A stretch of 64,000 bases of DNA from Zygaena filipendulae (GCA_907165275.2 OU015661.1:1247501-1311500), one strand, 5' to 3'; counted from the stretch's first letter, positions 55,701 through 63,400 are shown. A program made the numbers and translations. The notes: generated by a model from the sequence alone, not told the origin.

Positions 55701-58107
55701 AATATACATATAAGCAAAATGAGCATGATGACGTGGTATAAAAATCAAAATTTTATTCAGTCCGCCAGTTAAATAGTAAAAAAATTATAGACACGTATTT
55801 TTTTGCTTTTACGAATTATTGAAAAAATACTTAGATAAAACTCATTAAAAGGAGTGGGAGATCGGACGCCATAACAAAGTATAAAGGGTAGGTACCTAGG
55901 TGTGACGTCACACGAAACTTCAATTCAATAACGGTGATAGCCGTTATTTTTTGCTTGCGTAAAAAAAGAGAAATACGTGTCTAATATTTTTTATTAATCT
56001 ACAAGACGGACTAAAAATTAAAATTTAGTCATCATGCCCATTGACTGAAATACCAACCCCATTTACAATATTACAGTCCCTAACTCTCCTATAACTAGGG
56101 ATCTCCTAACAAAGGTATTGTTATACTTAAAAGGAGACCCCAGTCATGTTCTAGTTTACTTTAAAGTTACCTATTGAATAAACTTATTTAAACTTTAGCC
56201 ACGTAGACAATCTTTATTCGTTAACGCTATAGAAATTAAAAAAAACTCGTCGTGTCACGTGTCAAATCGTCCAATCAACAGCACAATTTTGCGTGACCAC
56301 GTGACGTTTCTGGCTGGCTGGAGAGAAGCTGCACAATAGCACTCCCCAGTGGCACGCTGTCTGTTTAACTAAAGTATCAATGATATACATATTATATTAG
56401 TTAGATTAATAGGGACGTTGACTACTTTTGAAAATCAAAATTCTAATTAGTCCGTCAGTTAGAAAATAAAAAAACAATAGACACGTATTTTTTGCTTTTT
56501 TAAATGAATTAAAATATACAGAGATAAAGCGCATTAAAGTTTAGGGTGAGGGGGTCGTGACGTCACTAACCGCTAAAACCGCCATACAAACTGTCAGAAT
56601 AGTGACGTCACGCGAAATTTCAACTCAATATATCGCCGTTATTTTTTGATTACGTAAAAAAAGAAAAAATACGTGTCTAATATTTTTTAATAATCTACAA
56701 GACGGACTAAAAAATAAAAATTAGTCAACGTGCCCATTGTGTGGGAACAAATAAAGTAACTATTTCAGACCATGATCAAGAGTCATTAACAGGATTACCC
56801 ACAAAACAGTACGGTGCCAGCTGACGAATTTGACATGGTTGCCAGATTTAAAAAAATAATCTTATGATGACTTTCTATTCGTCAGAACGGTGTGGTACGA
56901 GTTGCTGTGCGGGGAATACCCGTTCAAAGGCCAGCCGCCCGAGGCGGTCATCTGGCAGGTGGGCAAGGGCGTCAAGCAGTCGCTGGCCAACATGCAGGCT
57001 TCCAGAGACATTAAAGTACGTGCATGTCGCGGGATACCGTTAGTTATTGTTTATGGATACACACATATTTCACACATCAGAATTGGCAGTATGGGCCCTG
57101 CACTCTTAGCCTTTCTTATATAGGATAAATAAACGAAAAAAAAATGTTTATGGATACCTTTTGTCAAGTGTTAAATTGATGCTGGCAAGTGTTGATACAT
57201 AGGATAACCATGGTTAGATCAATCAACAATGCAGGTGTCTGTCGGCCGCGGTCTGGTCTTTACTTTATCGATATTACAATACAGAATGCCTACAGCTGGT
57301 GTAGTTAGTAATGGTTAGTGAATCTGCGTGGTTGGTTTGATTTCCGCATCAGTGCATAAGTTTAAGAAGTATATGTAAAAAAATTTATTCATAAGCAACT
57401 AGCCGTCCCCCGCGGAAATTTCGGAGTTCCCGCGGGAATTCCAGGATAAAGAATGGATATTAACCTTCCTTATGAATCACTCAATCTATTGGTGAAAACC
57501 GCATGAAAATCTGTTGCGTAGTTTTAAAGATCTAAGCATACATAGGGACATACAGCGGGAAGCGACTTTGTTTTATACTATGCAGTGATATAGCAATAAT
57601 CGTTTGGTAGTTTTGGTACTCATAACATAGTACAAGCTTTGCTCAATTTGGGACCAGGTGGCTCCATAATGTCCAATCACGACTGAATAAGCGCAGTAGG
57701 TCACCATGTCTACCTGCTAATCGGGAGGTTCTGGCTTCGTTTCCCGGTGGAGGTGGACTTTGTGTGATGATAATATTCCACTTTCCACTCTGGGGGTGTT
57801 TATATATCTATAATATATTATATAGTATATACCACGTATGCTTGGTTTCCATGACACAAGCATATCGCCGATTATTGTTCCTCCGCTGTGCCCGGGGTCT
57901 GGTTTATGAACGTGTAGGCAAGTGTTGATTACCATGTCTGCGCACCGTTTGCAGGACATCCTGATGCTGTGCTGGTCGTACCGGTCGGGCGAGCGGCCGG
58001 ACTTCGCGCGGCTGCTGGCCACGCTGGGCAAGCTGCCGCGCAAGCGCCTCGCGCGCTCGCCCTCGCACCCGGTGCACCTGTCGCGCTCCGCCGACTCCGT
58101 GTTCTGA
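38162..58107 (+). CDS. ksr: Kinase suppressor of Ras, complete 18-exon gene
   Basis: KSR is the scaffold that brings RAF, MEK and ERK together in Ras signalling at the cytoplasmic face of the plasma membrane. Coding exons are 38162-38326, 40414-40551, 40997-41135, 41626-41850, 42838-42976, 43608-43782, 44671-44900, 45743-45822, 46305-46450, 47301-47448, 48344-48457, 49629-49795, 52504-52680, 53173-53358, 54010-54143, 55188-55319, 56886-57015 and 57955-58107. They sum to 2778 nt and splice in one frame to 925 residues. In order: CA1 helical region (1-about 147), TKSRSHES 14-3-3-type site (250-257), C1 domain (about 365-414), Ser/Pro linker with FHFP (525-528), and kinase-like domain (about 630-912) with GAGRFG, VAVK (K661), HKD (755-757), DFG (774-776) and APE (805-807). 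All introns are GT-AG except intron 2, which is GC-AG. The order and motifs match KSR rather than RAF, since there is no Ras-binding domain. The start at 38162 has a purine at -3 and G at +4 and begins the conserved N-terminal helix. Confidence 0.96.
38327..40413 (+). other. ksr intron 1
   Basis: 2.1 kb, AT-rich, with no repeat copy or coding sequence that I recognise. A short exact block, gtagagaggtcaattctgta plus cattgaatata (near 40049), also occurs near 30513. Confidence 0.6.
40414..40551 (+). CDS. ksr: ksr exon 2: CA1 domain
   Basis: Codes for residues 56-101 ([17 protein letters not shown] to LSPEAIQ). The KHFSRQL segment continues the KSR N-terminal helical domain. The acceptor is TTGTCTGCAG. 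The donor is non-canonical, CAG|GCAAGT, and it is the only donor here that keeps the frame into exon 3. Confidence 0.95.
40790..40900 (+). repeat. LINE/SINE 3' end
   Basis: CTTAACATCAGGTGAGCTGT ... AATAATAAAAAAAAAAT is a lepidopteran-type retroelement 3' end with an A tail, in ksr intron 2. Confidence 0.6.
40997..41135 (+). CDS. ksr: ksr exon 3: CA1 domain
   Basis: Codes for residues 102-147 ([20 protein letters not shown] to RLRTYT). It is helical and charged, with GC-rich third positions. The acceptor is CGGTTGCAG and the donor GTAAGG, ending in phase 1. Confidence 0.94.
41626..41850 (+). CDS. ksr: ksr exon 4: low-complexity linker
   Basis: Codes for about residues 148-222. It begins [20 protein letters not shown], then becomes a proline/alanine/threonine-rich stretch ([16 protein letters not shown]) that looks like slippage-expanded GCN/CCN codons. 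The part before that stretch closes the CA1 region. The acceptor is GGCACAG and the donor GTGCGC. Confidence 0.92.
41900..42185 (-). repeat. Two Rep-A copies in ksr intron 4
   Basis: Minus-oriented blocks ending GAAATTAATGTGGGTGAAAT (42075) and GAAATTAACGTGGGTGAAAA (42175). Confidence 0.7.
42246..42280. repeat. Hairpin with CCATGGACCAA arms
   Basis: ACCATGGACCAAC and a reverse copy AATTGGTCCATGGT face each other. The same arms make the hairpin at 4058-4092. Confidence 0.8.
42585..42785 (-). mobile_element. SINE-1 (tRNA-derived SINE), partial
   Basis: Reverse of SINE-1: tctacttgatctcatactta at the left, then cacacgaaatccaccccc and a B-box remnant at the right, in ksr intron 4. Confidence 0.75.
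42838..42976 (+). CDS. ksr: ksr exon 5: 14-3-3-type phospho-site
   Basis: Codes for about residues 223-268. It carries [14 protein letters not shown] (249-262), which closely resembles the serine site of vertebrate KSR1 phosphorylated by C-TAK1/MARK and bound by 14-3-3. The splice is CGGCAG|GCGGG to CACAG|GTGAGG, phase 1 in and phase 2 out. The correct frame has no long open run of its own, so only the splice phases reveal it. Confidence 0.9.
42993..43324 (+). repeat. Rep-B MITE in ksr intron 5
   Basis: Full copy from AATGGGGATGTTGACTAC to GTCAACATGCCCATC, with two GTGACGTCAC palindromes. Confidence 0.9.
43355..43570 (+). repeat. Rep-F element with A tail
   Basis: Block aaatctgtcgccaagcacct to ccgtatgacataaaaaaaaa, nearly identical to 49957-50150. 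It looks like a SINE or the 3' end of a LINE, inserted shortly before ksr exon 6. Confidence 0.75.
43608..43782 (+). CDS. ksr: ksr exon 6: Ser/Pro/His-rich linker
   Basis: Codes for residues 269-327: [19 protein letters not shown], then repeated His-Pro-Gln units ([17 protein letters not shown]). There is no known fold; it is a disordered linker before the C1 domain. The acceptor is CCTCTCGCAG and the donor GTGAGT. Confidence 0.91.
43885..44152 (-). repeat. Rep-A copies in ksr intron 6
   Basis: Two minus-oriented blocks, ttccggaattcccacgggaa (44010) and a second ending GGGGAACAGCTAGTATTC (44150). Confidence 0.72.
44671..44900 (+). CDS. ksr: ksr exon 7: start of C1 zinc-binding domain
   Basis: Codes for residues 328-404. 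A Gly-Ala-Val repeat (five GAV-type units from 44687) precedes [26 protein letters not shown] and the rest of the first half of a C1 domain with His and paired Cys ligands. Vertebrate KSR1 uses this domain for membrane recruitment. It is spliced in phase 2 into exon 8. Confidence 0.95.
44936..45330 (+). repeat. Rep-A copies in ksr intron 7
   Basis: A full plus copy starting CAGCTGTCCCCCGCCG (44938) and ending tttataatattgg (45130), followed by a diverged second copy. Confidence 0.75.
45743..45822 (+). CDS. ksr: ksr exon 8: end of C1 domain
   Basis: Codes for residues 404-430 ([20 protein letters not shown] to KEKWPN). It supplies the last two cysteines of the C1 domain, so exons 7 and 8 together give the C-x2-C-x4-H-x2-C-x7-C end of the motif. 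The acceptor follows a good pyrimidine-rich stretch. Confidence 0.95.
46305..46450 (+). CDS. ksr: ksr exon 9: Gly/Arg/His linker
   Basis: Codes for residues 431-479: [19 protein letters not shown], then [19 protein letters not shown]. It is a low-complexity linker. The acceptor TTCGCAG and donor GTGAGT keep the frame. Confidence 0.9.
46830..47290 (+). repeat. 21-bp minisatellite in ksr intron 9
   Basis: About 22 units built on gtgacgtgtaatattgtccg plus a final C. Variants carry AGTATT, ATCGTC or TGTGCG. A longer block starting gtccgcggacgtttaatg occurs twice, about 119 bp apart (47018 and 47137), so the array has a higher-order repeat. The last unit ends 10 bases before exon 10, so the branch point and pyrimidine tract must lie within or next to the array. 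Confidence 0.93.
47301..47448 (+). CDS. ksr: ksr exon 10: Ser/Pro region and FHFP ERK-docking motif
   Basis: Codes for residues 480-528. [19 protein letters not shown] matches the CA4 serine/threonine-rich block of KSR proteins. Six histidines follow, then LQFHFP (523-528), an FxFP (DEF) docking site for ERK. The exon begins only 10 bases after a GC-rich minisatellite in intron 9. Confidence 0.94.
47790..48240 (+). repeat. Rep-C copy in ksr intron 10
   Basis: Shares tggaggaaaccgaagaaatc and gcatataatgcat-like blocks with 55366-55610. Its distal part resembles 63190-63420. Confidence 0.7.
48344..48457 (+). CDS. ksr: ksr exon 11: linker
   Basis: Codes for residues 529-566 ([20 protein letters not shown] to DDLVSSVKS). 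It is a disordered linker between CA4 and the kinase-like domain. The donor is GTATGA; a P-MITE begins 36 bases after it. Confidence 0.88.
48494..48730. repeat. P-MITE copy 6 in ksr intron 11
   Basis: Snap-back copy with TTA target duplication (48491-48493 and 48731-48733), 36 bases after the exon 11 donor. Confidence 0.94.
49629..49795 (+). CDS. ksr: ksr exon 12: linker with polyglycine
   Basis: Codes for residues 567-622: [17 protein letters not shown], about 13 consecutive glycines from an imperfect CGG/GGC run (about 49675-49712), then [19 protein letters not shown] and WPRQNS just before the kinase-like domain. The WPRQNS end resembles the pre-kinase segment of KSR. The glycine tract length is likely to vary between individuals. 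Confidence 0.92.
49855..49960. repeat. CA/ACGC-type microsatellite
   Basis: CGCACGCACGCACG then ACACACACTCACTC repeats follow the exon 12 donor. Confidence 0.9.
49957..50165 (+). repeat. Rep-F element
   Basis: Same block as 43355-43570, ending gtttgccccctatgacataa and an A-rich tail. Confidence 0.78.
50170..52297 (+). other. ksr intron 12, repeat-bearing
   Basis: Contains the second Rep-D copy (50870-51430). No coding sequence is recognised in the remaining AT-rich parts. Confidence 0.6.
50870..51430 (+). repeat. Rep-D copy
   Basis: Aligned with 37130-37690 over most of its length, with a short AATTAATT expansion at about 50935. Confidence 0.85.
52298..52472 (-). repeat. Rep-A copy close to ksr exon 13
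   Basis: Begins at tataaatgcgaaagtgagtt and ends GGGGAACAGCTAGTGG, 31 bases before exon 13. Confidence 0.78.
52504..52680 (+). CDS. ksr: ksr exon 13: kinase-like domain, glycine loop and beta-3 lysine
   Basis: Codes for residues 623-681 ([20 protein letters not shown] to FKHE). It shows an intact glycine loop, [12 protein letters not shown], and AVAVKLL with lysine 661 at the ATP-contact position. Mammalian KSR has arginine there. The acceptor is GTGTCACGTGCAG. Confidence 0.96.
52730..53020 (+). repeat. 22-bp minisatellite in ksr intron 13
   Basis: About 12 units of the type gctggcacgttgtaccgcga plus AT, some with gtgaaa in place of gcgaat. Starts about 50 bases after the exon 13 donor. Confidence 0.92.
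53173..53358 (+). CDS. ksr: ksr exon 14: kinase-like domain, C-helix to hinge
   Basis: Codes for residues 682-743 ([20 protein letters not shown] to VIVAQQISQ). The [16 protein letters not shown] segment is typical of the RAF/KSR family, and [14 protein letters not shown] is the hinge. Phase 0 on both sides. Confidence 0.96.
53383..53708 (-). mobile_element. SINE-1 interrupted by P-MITE
   Basis: Reverse of SINE-1 (aataatccacttcacaacac, then tgatcccacac) continues after the MITE as agctattataagctcgtgtc. With the MITE and one TAA removed it matches intact SINE-1 copies. Confidence 0.85.
53435..53665. repeat. P-MITE copy 7 in ksr intron 14
   Basis: Snap-back copy flanked by TAA on both sides (53432-53434 and 53666-53668), inserted in a SINE-1. 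Confidence 0.94.
53710..53998 (+). repeat. Rep-A copy abutting ksr exon 15
   Basis: CCCCCGCGGTTTCACCCGCG start, a TTTC microsatellite at about 53848-53872 inside, and a ctcactttcgcatttatatt end immediately before the exon 15 acceptor. Confidence 0.82.
54010..54143 (+). CDS. ksr: ksr exon 15: catalytic-loop region
   Basis: Codes for residues 744-788. [19 protein letters not shown] has HKD in place of HRD, a KSR signature, and [10 protein letters not shown] retains DFG. The donor is AACAA|GTTAGT in phase 2. The acceptor lies directly behind a Rep-A copy. Confidence 0.96.
54290..54470 (-). repeat. Rep-A copy in ksr intron 15
   Basis: Includes ggtcaggggtgcagagaagg and atcccggaattcccgcgaga, ending GTGAATAGCTAGAAG. 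Confidence 0.72.
54590..54745. repeat. Rep-G small palindromic element
   Basis: Shares gtatttgaactctattact and atttatgcagctgactgtac with 58700-58815 and 59245-59372. Confidence 0.6.
54796..55117 (+). repeat. Rep-B MITE in ksr intron 15
   Basis: CAATGGGGATGTTGACTAC to GTCAACATGCCCATTG with two TGACGTCA palindromes. Ends 70 bases before exon 16. Confidence 0.9.
55188..55319 (+). CDS. ksr: ksr exon 16: activation segment and APE
   Basis: Codes for residues 788-832. [18 protein letters not shown] has the KSR-type activation segment with APE, followed by [13 protein letters not shown], the start of helix F. The GG|GTGAGT donor splits the glycine codon. Confidence 0.96.
55366..55610 (+). repeat. 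Rep-C copy in ksr intron 16
   Basis: gacattcgcatataatgcat through cttgagcacataaatcgtca; the second copy is at 47790. Confidence 0.72.
55715..56042 (+). repeat. Rep-B MITE, diverged
   Basis: Ends AAATGAGCATGATGACG and TTTAGTCATCATGCCCATTG; one TGACGTCA is kept. Confidence 0.8.
56411..56740 (+). repeat. Rep-B MITE in ksr intron 16
   Basis: AATAGGGACGTTGACTACTT to AGTCAACGTGCCCATTG, with GTGACGTCAC twice. Nearly identical in its body to the 42993 copy. Confidence 0.9.
56886..57015 (+). CDS. ksr: ksr exon 17: kinase C-lobe
   Basis: Codes for residues 832-875 ([20 protein letters not shown] to QASRDIK). The WYEL...[16 protein letters not shown] segment is the RAF/KSR C-lobe. The donor is GTACGT. 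Confidence 0.96.
57398..57560 (+). repeat. Rep-A copy in ksr intron 17
   Basis: ACTAGCCGTCCCCCGCGGAA start with gttcccgcgggaattccagg. Confidence 0.72.
57675..57870 (+). mobile_element. SINE-1 (tRNA-derived SINE)
   Basis: A box GCGCAGTAGGTCACCATGTC, degenerate B box GGCTTCGTTTCCCGGTGGAG, and ggtggactttgtgtgatgat body. Ends before exon 18. Confidence 0.82.
57955..58107 (+). CDS. ksr: ksr exon 18: C-terminus and stop
   Basis: Codes for residues 876-925 and the TGA stop at 58105-58107. [20 protein letters not shown] is subdomain XI with its arginine. The tail [20 protein letters not shown] ends in DSVF. Confidence 0.96.
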   Translation, partial: DILMLCWSYRSGERPDFARLLATLGKLPRKRLARSPSHPVHLSRSADSVF

Positions 58108-58165
58108 GAGCAGCTCGCCGGCGCGCTCTGCGTGCGGCCCTAGCCGCGCGAGCACGCGCACCACG

Positions 58166-58241
58166 ACGCGCACCCGGCGCGTGCGCATCTGAACGCGCAC
58201 CCGGCGCGTGCGCATCTAAACGCGCACCCGGCGCGTGCGCA
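58166..58241 (+). repeat. 26-bp tandem repeat just past ksr stop
   Basis: Three near-identical units of cgcgcacccggcgcgtgcgc plus ATCTGA or ATCTAA. Confidence 0.93.
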
Positions 58242-58699
58242 CCCGCCCCCGTGGGATGTGACCCACGCGACCCTGTGCCCTGTGGGTGTGCCGAGCTCAG
58301 CGACCACACAGCCCAATGTATGTACTTCTGCATCCAAACATTTCAGACAAAAGTCTGAGGTAAGCGGTACGGGGGAGGTGAGTCTAAATGCACGTTAATT
58401 GGTTAATTCAAGGTTGCGACACTCAGTAGTACAGTACTATTTACACGAGCCGGTCCGAAAATGTCCGAAGATGTACGATACCAACGCGAGTTGCTTATCA
58501 ACCAATTCATGTTGAGCTCTGATTGAATTACAATTCACGAGCACAAGCAAGATGTTCGGGGGTCACGGATGTGGTCGCTACTAAAAGAAGATCGCGCGCT
58601 CGTTTTCTTTAGTAAGACGTATTTGCCTAATGTGTTGACTGAAAGTGTTCGCCTTGCATGAGGCGTCTATTGGGCTGTGTGGTCGCTGGCCGAGATACT

Positions 58700-58815
58700 C
58701 CGGGTAGCGGCAGAAATATGTAACTTTGGACAATGATTGAACCTTACTGCAATAGGAATAAGGTTTATAGACTGACCGCAGTGTTTACATATTGGTACTG
58801 CTGATTGTACACACC
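58700..58815. repeat. Rep-G element
   Basis: cggcagaaatatgtaacttt ... ctgctgattgtac, an imperfect palindrome related to 59245. Confidence 0.6.
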
Positions 58816-58849
58816 CGCCCCGGTAAGATGTGACCCACGCGACACTGTG

Positions 58850-59100
58850 GGAGCTATCTATCACTGAGTAGTGAGCTACCCATCACTAAGTAAGTAGTGA
58901 CAGGAGTGAGCTATTCATCACTGAGTGAGGAGTGAGCTACTTATTACGAAATGAGCAGTGAGCTACTCATCACTAAGTAAGGAGTGAGCCACCCATCACT
59001 GAGTGAAGAGTGAGCTACCCATCACAAAGAGGAGTGCCCTATCCGCCACTGAGTAGTGAGCTAGCCCACATGAGTGAATAGTGAGTTAGTGACCCACCGA
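58850..59100 (+). repeat. Degenerate tandem repeat of about 30 bp
   Basis: About eight units containing GTGAGCTACCCATCACTRAG with variable spacers. Confidence 0.88.
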
Positions 59101-59244
59101 ATAATCAGTCTAGCTTTTAATGAATAGTTTCTGCTGGCCGCCCGGAATCGAGTGAGCGGTGAATACAGCGCGGCCGCGAGTATAAGGCGCGTCGTCAATC
59201 GTGATGGTAAATCCATGTTGGCCTAATTATCGTGGTGTTACTGC

Positions 59245-59372
59245 ACAGTCAGCTGCAGAAATATGTATGTATACACTTGTGTCAGTCATTGAATCTTATT
59301 GCAATAGGAATAGAGTTCAAATTACCGACCAAAATGTATACATATTGGTGCTGGTGGCTGTACAGTACTCGG
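59245..59372. repeat. Rep-G element
   Basis: gtcagctgcagaaatatgta ... ggctgtacag; central block gaatcttattgcaataggaa shared with 58735. Confidence 0.65.
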
Positions 59373-59907
59373 CGACACGACGCGCGCTCTCCTTTCATTC
59401 TCTACAGCAATCCAAACATTTGCTCACGCAATAATGTATTATACTACTCGTTTACACTTCGCACCCGTGTATTTATATTTTAAAAAAAGGTACAGAAACC
59501 TAAAAATTTTTTTTAAAATAAATATATCGATTATCAAATTTCACGCTACACTAACAGTAAGATTAGTATTATGAATATTTAAGATAATGATTTTAGTTTT
59601 ACACAAGATCGGGAAGTCTGTTTACCTTTCGTATCAGAATGGAGATTCAGAATGCATAGTATTTGTTCAGTATCAGTATTTTATACATTTTACTCTTGTA
59701 TCTAATTATTTTATTGTTTTTTTTTCTTCACCTTTTATCTTTTACATTTTATTCAGGAAACTTACAGCTTGGTTTAATTAAAAAAAAAAAAAAACTTCCC
59801 AATATTATTATATATGTGCCGTTGTAATTTTATCAATCAGATTAGAAATTTATTACCACATTCGCCATTCTCAACTGTGCATAAAAAGTACCGAATACTT
59901 ATGCTAC

Positions 59908-60399
59908 GGTCACACGCGCGCCGTGCAGCCCGGCGGGCTGCCTGGCGGGCTGCGCGGCATGCAGCCCGTCCCGGGCCGGCGGACATTCAAGCTGTTTACA
60001 CGCACGCCGTCGTGTCAGTCAGTGCCAGAATGGCGAGCAGCGAGGATCTCGGTGTTGTTGCTGCCATATCCTTTGGCTTAACTTATTTTTATTGGAAAAA
60101 GAAACAAAATTATGACCATTCCGCCATGTTGTAATATCCGATCGTAGCGACTTTCTTAGCAACGTTGAATGAAGATCCACTCGTCGCGAAAGCGCGGGAC
60201 AGACTGACTGCCCGCGCGCGTGTAAACAGTCACCGGGCGCCCGCACATTCATCCTTTGAACTTTGCCAAAAAACCGACACTTGCCCGATTCGCGGCATTC
60301 ACGTTCACAGGCGCGTTCACGGGCTCGGGCGTACCGTTTACACGCTCGTGAATGTGAATGTGCACGTTGAATGTAGAGTTGAACGCACGCGTGTGAACC
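59908..60399 (+). mobile_element. Harbinger-like non-autonomous element
   Basis: 492 bp. Left end GGTCACACGCGCG and right end CGCGTGTGAACC (GGTTCACACGCG inverted), flanked by TAC on both sides (59905-59907 and 60400-60402). A 34-codon frame at 60030-60134 begins MASSEDLGVVAAISFG and carries YFYWKKKQNY, the short N-terminal exon style of Harbinger transposases. The rest of a transposase is absent. The superfamily call rests on the 3-bp duplication and this peptide. Confidence 0.55.
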
Positions 60400-60402
60400 T
60401 AC

Positions 60403-63400
60403 CATTATATTTTATGACGTCGCACTATTAACTTTGGTCTTTGGTCTAAGCTCTTTGCTACTTTATAGTATAATATTTGAATATTAATATTAAAGTAATG
60501 ATTGTGTTGGTCACGCTCTAAACTAGAACCTTAAAATTTATGCTAATTATAACTGAAAACAAAAATTAAATTCGTGTTAGTTTTTCTTAAGACTTGAATT
60601 TATTGGTAATAAAAAGCTGCTTTATAGTATGACAGGGATTGTTCCCGTTGCATACGCTCTCATTAGCGTATGTAAAAAAAGAACAACCTAAAGTGGTAAG
60701 TTTTTTTCTGGATTAGAATTTGCATGCATGCATTCGTTTCGGTTTTTCGAAAATTTTAGATTCATTTTAGAGAGTGACAGATTAATAGTCTCCAGTATAT
60801 ACTTGAATAAAACATTATTAGTACGTTGTAAGTAAAATCTTGATCTCTGATTGAATAAAAATTCAATCATATTTTCTTAATAAAAGTAACTATGACTTAA
60901 TTGTATAGTTTTTGTTGAATAATTCGTTGTGTATATTACAATTATAATCACTGAAGTAGTAGTACTTTATTGATTGTTGTAAATATTGTACAGTGTTAAT
61001 TGAATTGTTTACCAGTGAGACTTGGGGTGCAGTAGTTGGTTTTCAGGCTTTAAACAGCTGTGCTATTCTGATGAGGGCCGCTTGCGAAATCACTTCTAAA
61101 ACAGTGAAGATTATAGTTTTGTATTATTGTATTTAGTGACTTTGACCCTTGCTCCACCGAGTAATAAGGGAAGCTGAAATAATTACGCCAAGTATGTTGA
61201 CGTTTTTCATACTCACTTTGCTTCGTTTGATCTAGATTATGTCATAAAGAATACCAAAACAAACAACTGAAATAAGAAACTAAACAAATGTGAGTTGAGA
61301 GATAATCCACCTTTTTCTAAATAGCATAGTTGTTGTAAATGTGCACCCGATAAGAGAGAGAGAGAGAGAGAGAGAGTATACATTGATGTATGAGAAACCC
61401 AAGATCAATGTGGCACAAAAATATCAAACAAAAAGAGTGCACATATATCGACAGTCAAATGAATTTAGTTCTCGGGCATTGCGATGCGTTTAAAAAGCAG
61501 CTTCAGCATGCAAGATCAAATTTGTGTGCATAATGAGCCATTTTGATCGTTTGATTTTTTCGACCATCCGAGATACCACCTCTTAACTGACTTCAAAGGA
61601 GGAGATTCTATGTTCCACTGTTATGTTTTTTGATGTGCTATTTGCAAAGGCAATCTTCGGTTTTTGTACATCAATGTTAGTCAAACAAATTGAACTTTGC
61701 ATGGTCATTGTAATCAATAAAAAAAAAAAAAACGATGATGCTTTTATTTTAATGCAATAAAATGTTAGGCTGATTGCAAATGCAAGTAATATTTTTAATG
61801 TGTATATAATATCTAAATAAATATGCCTTACACTTACAACATATTGTATAGTATATGCATTATTATCTATGTGTCGAATTCGAGTTAGGAGACAGAAATG
61901 AAAAGAAAAAAAATATACCCAACGTCCAACTCACCAAAAACACGTTAGAAAATAGAAATATCTTTCAAAATTTGAATTTCGTAATCATTGCGCGTCGCGT
62001 CGTGCGGCGTGAGTGATGATAAGATGGTGTGATTTTTTTTTTCTTCACAACTCTATAGAGACATCTGTACAAAGTACATGCGCACACGCATTTTTTCTCG
62101 ATGTCAAAATTAATTAAATACGTTTTAGAAATAAAACTCAGTTTTGCTGATTAATTATTATTATTAAAAAAAAAGATTTTGTGTGGAATCTGTAGATATG
62201 AATAGTCTTTAGATGTAATATATAGGAACATTCCTTTTTATTATTTTGTCTAAATATTTGTAAATAGGTACATTTATCGTAATTGGACATTTTAGTACAT
62301 TTTAAATTGTATGAACGCGAATGATTCCTAAAGAGGCTCTGCATTGTTTTATAGCTTCCAAGTTTTTGTAAGCAAATTAACTAAAATGAAAAGAAAGCAA
62401 TTTCATTACCTTTTTTTTGACATATATTTGACTTTTATTTATTGTAGCATCATTAGAATTTAATTATTTTTGTCTTACAAATAGGTATGTATTTGACTTT
62501 TTATTTTTTGTAGCAACATTCGAATTTAATTATTTTTGTCTTTCAACATCCCACAGTTATTTTTAAGTATTTTCAAATAGTAATTAAATTAAACTCAAAA
62601 AATAAACACTTGAGTTTGACCACCCAATTTTTTATATATTTTAACTGACATAATTGCCTAAAGGTACATAATGTGGCCATTATGTAGCCTTACTTTTTAC
62701 ATCAATTTACATCCATAATTTTGATACATAATCGGCAAATAGTTTCATTAAGTGCAAAGGATAGATGTTCACATAAAATGTATACCTACTTGTTTACTTA
62801 ACTTATTTAAAACTTAAATTATAAATAATAATAACCAATAATTATAATATTGTAAATGAAATTTATTCTGGTCACTCCACTCCTATTTTATTATAAATTG
62901 AATAGTTAATTGTTGTAATTTTTAATTAATAAAAATATACTTTATTGGATCCTTGTGTGGCCACATTGATTTGTATATAGTGTTAAATAATGTGGCGTGA
63001 CTTGGTAATGCTGTATGATAGTTATATTATATGCAATAGCAATCAGATACAATATGGACAGTCAAGACAATTGTAGTTTACTATAAAAATATAATACTAA
63101 TTTTGAGAATTTTAAAATGATTAATAATTGAATTGGCCAAAATAAAATATCCCATCACTGTTAATTTATTTTTTATTTATGAATCCATATTTGGACACCA
63201 AAAAGCAATAACATATTAACCCAAAAAAATTAAGCTGTTGATACAAAACTCTTCATTGAGAGTTATAGAATGTTTTTTAATACATTGTTTAAATAGCAAC
63301 AAATTGTTGAACATATAAAAATGTTGAATAATTACTATAACTTTAAAACACACTATTGCTTTTCCATGTCCATTTATAACTCCTTTTTGAGGGTTAACTA

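Larger units (their letters stand above)
58108..59522 (+). other. Probable ksr 3' UTR and downstream flank
   Basis: After the TGA come 26-bp tandem repeats (58166-58241), a short inverted repeat (about 58298-58330 against 58665-58700), Rep-G copies and a 30-bp array. The first clear AATAAA is at 59517-59522, which would give a 1.4-kb 3' UTR. This is inferred from the signal only. Confidence 0.45.
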
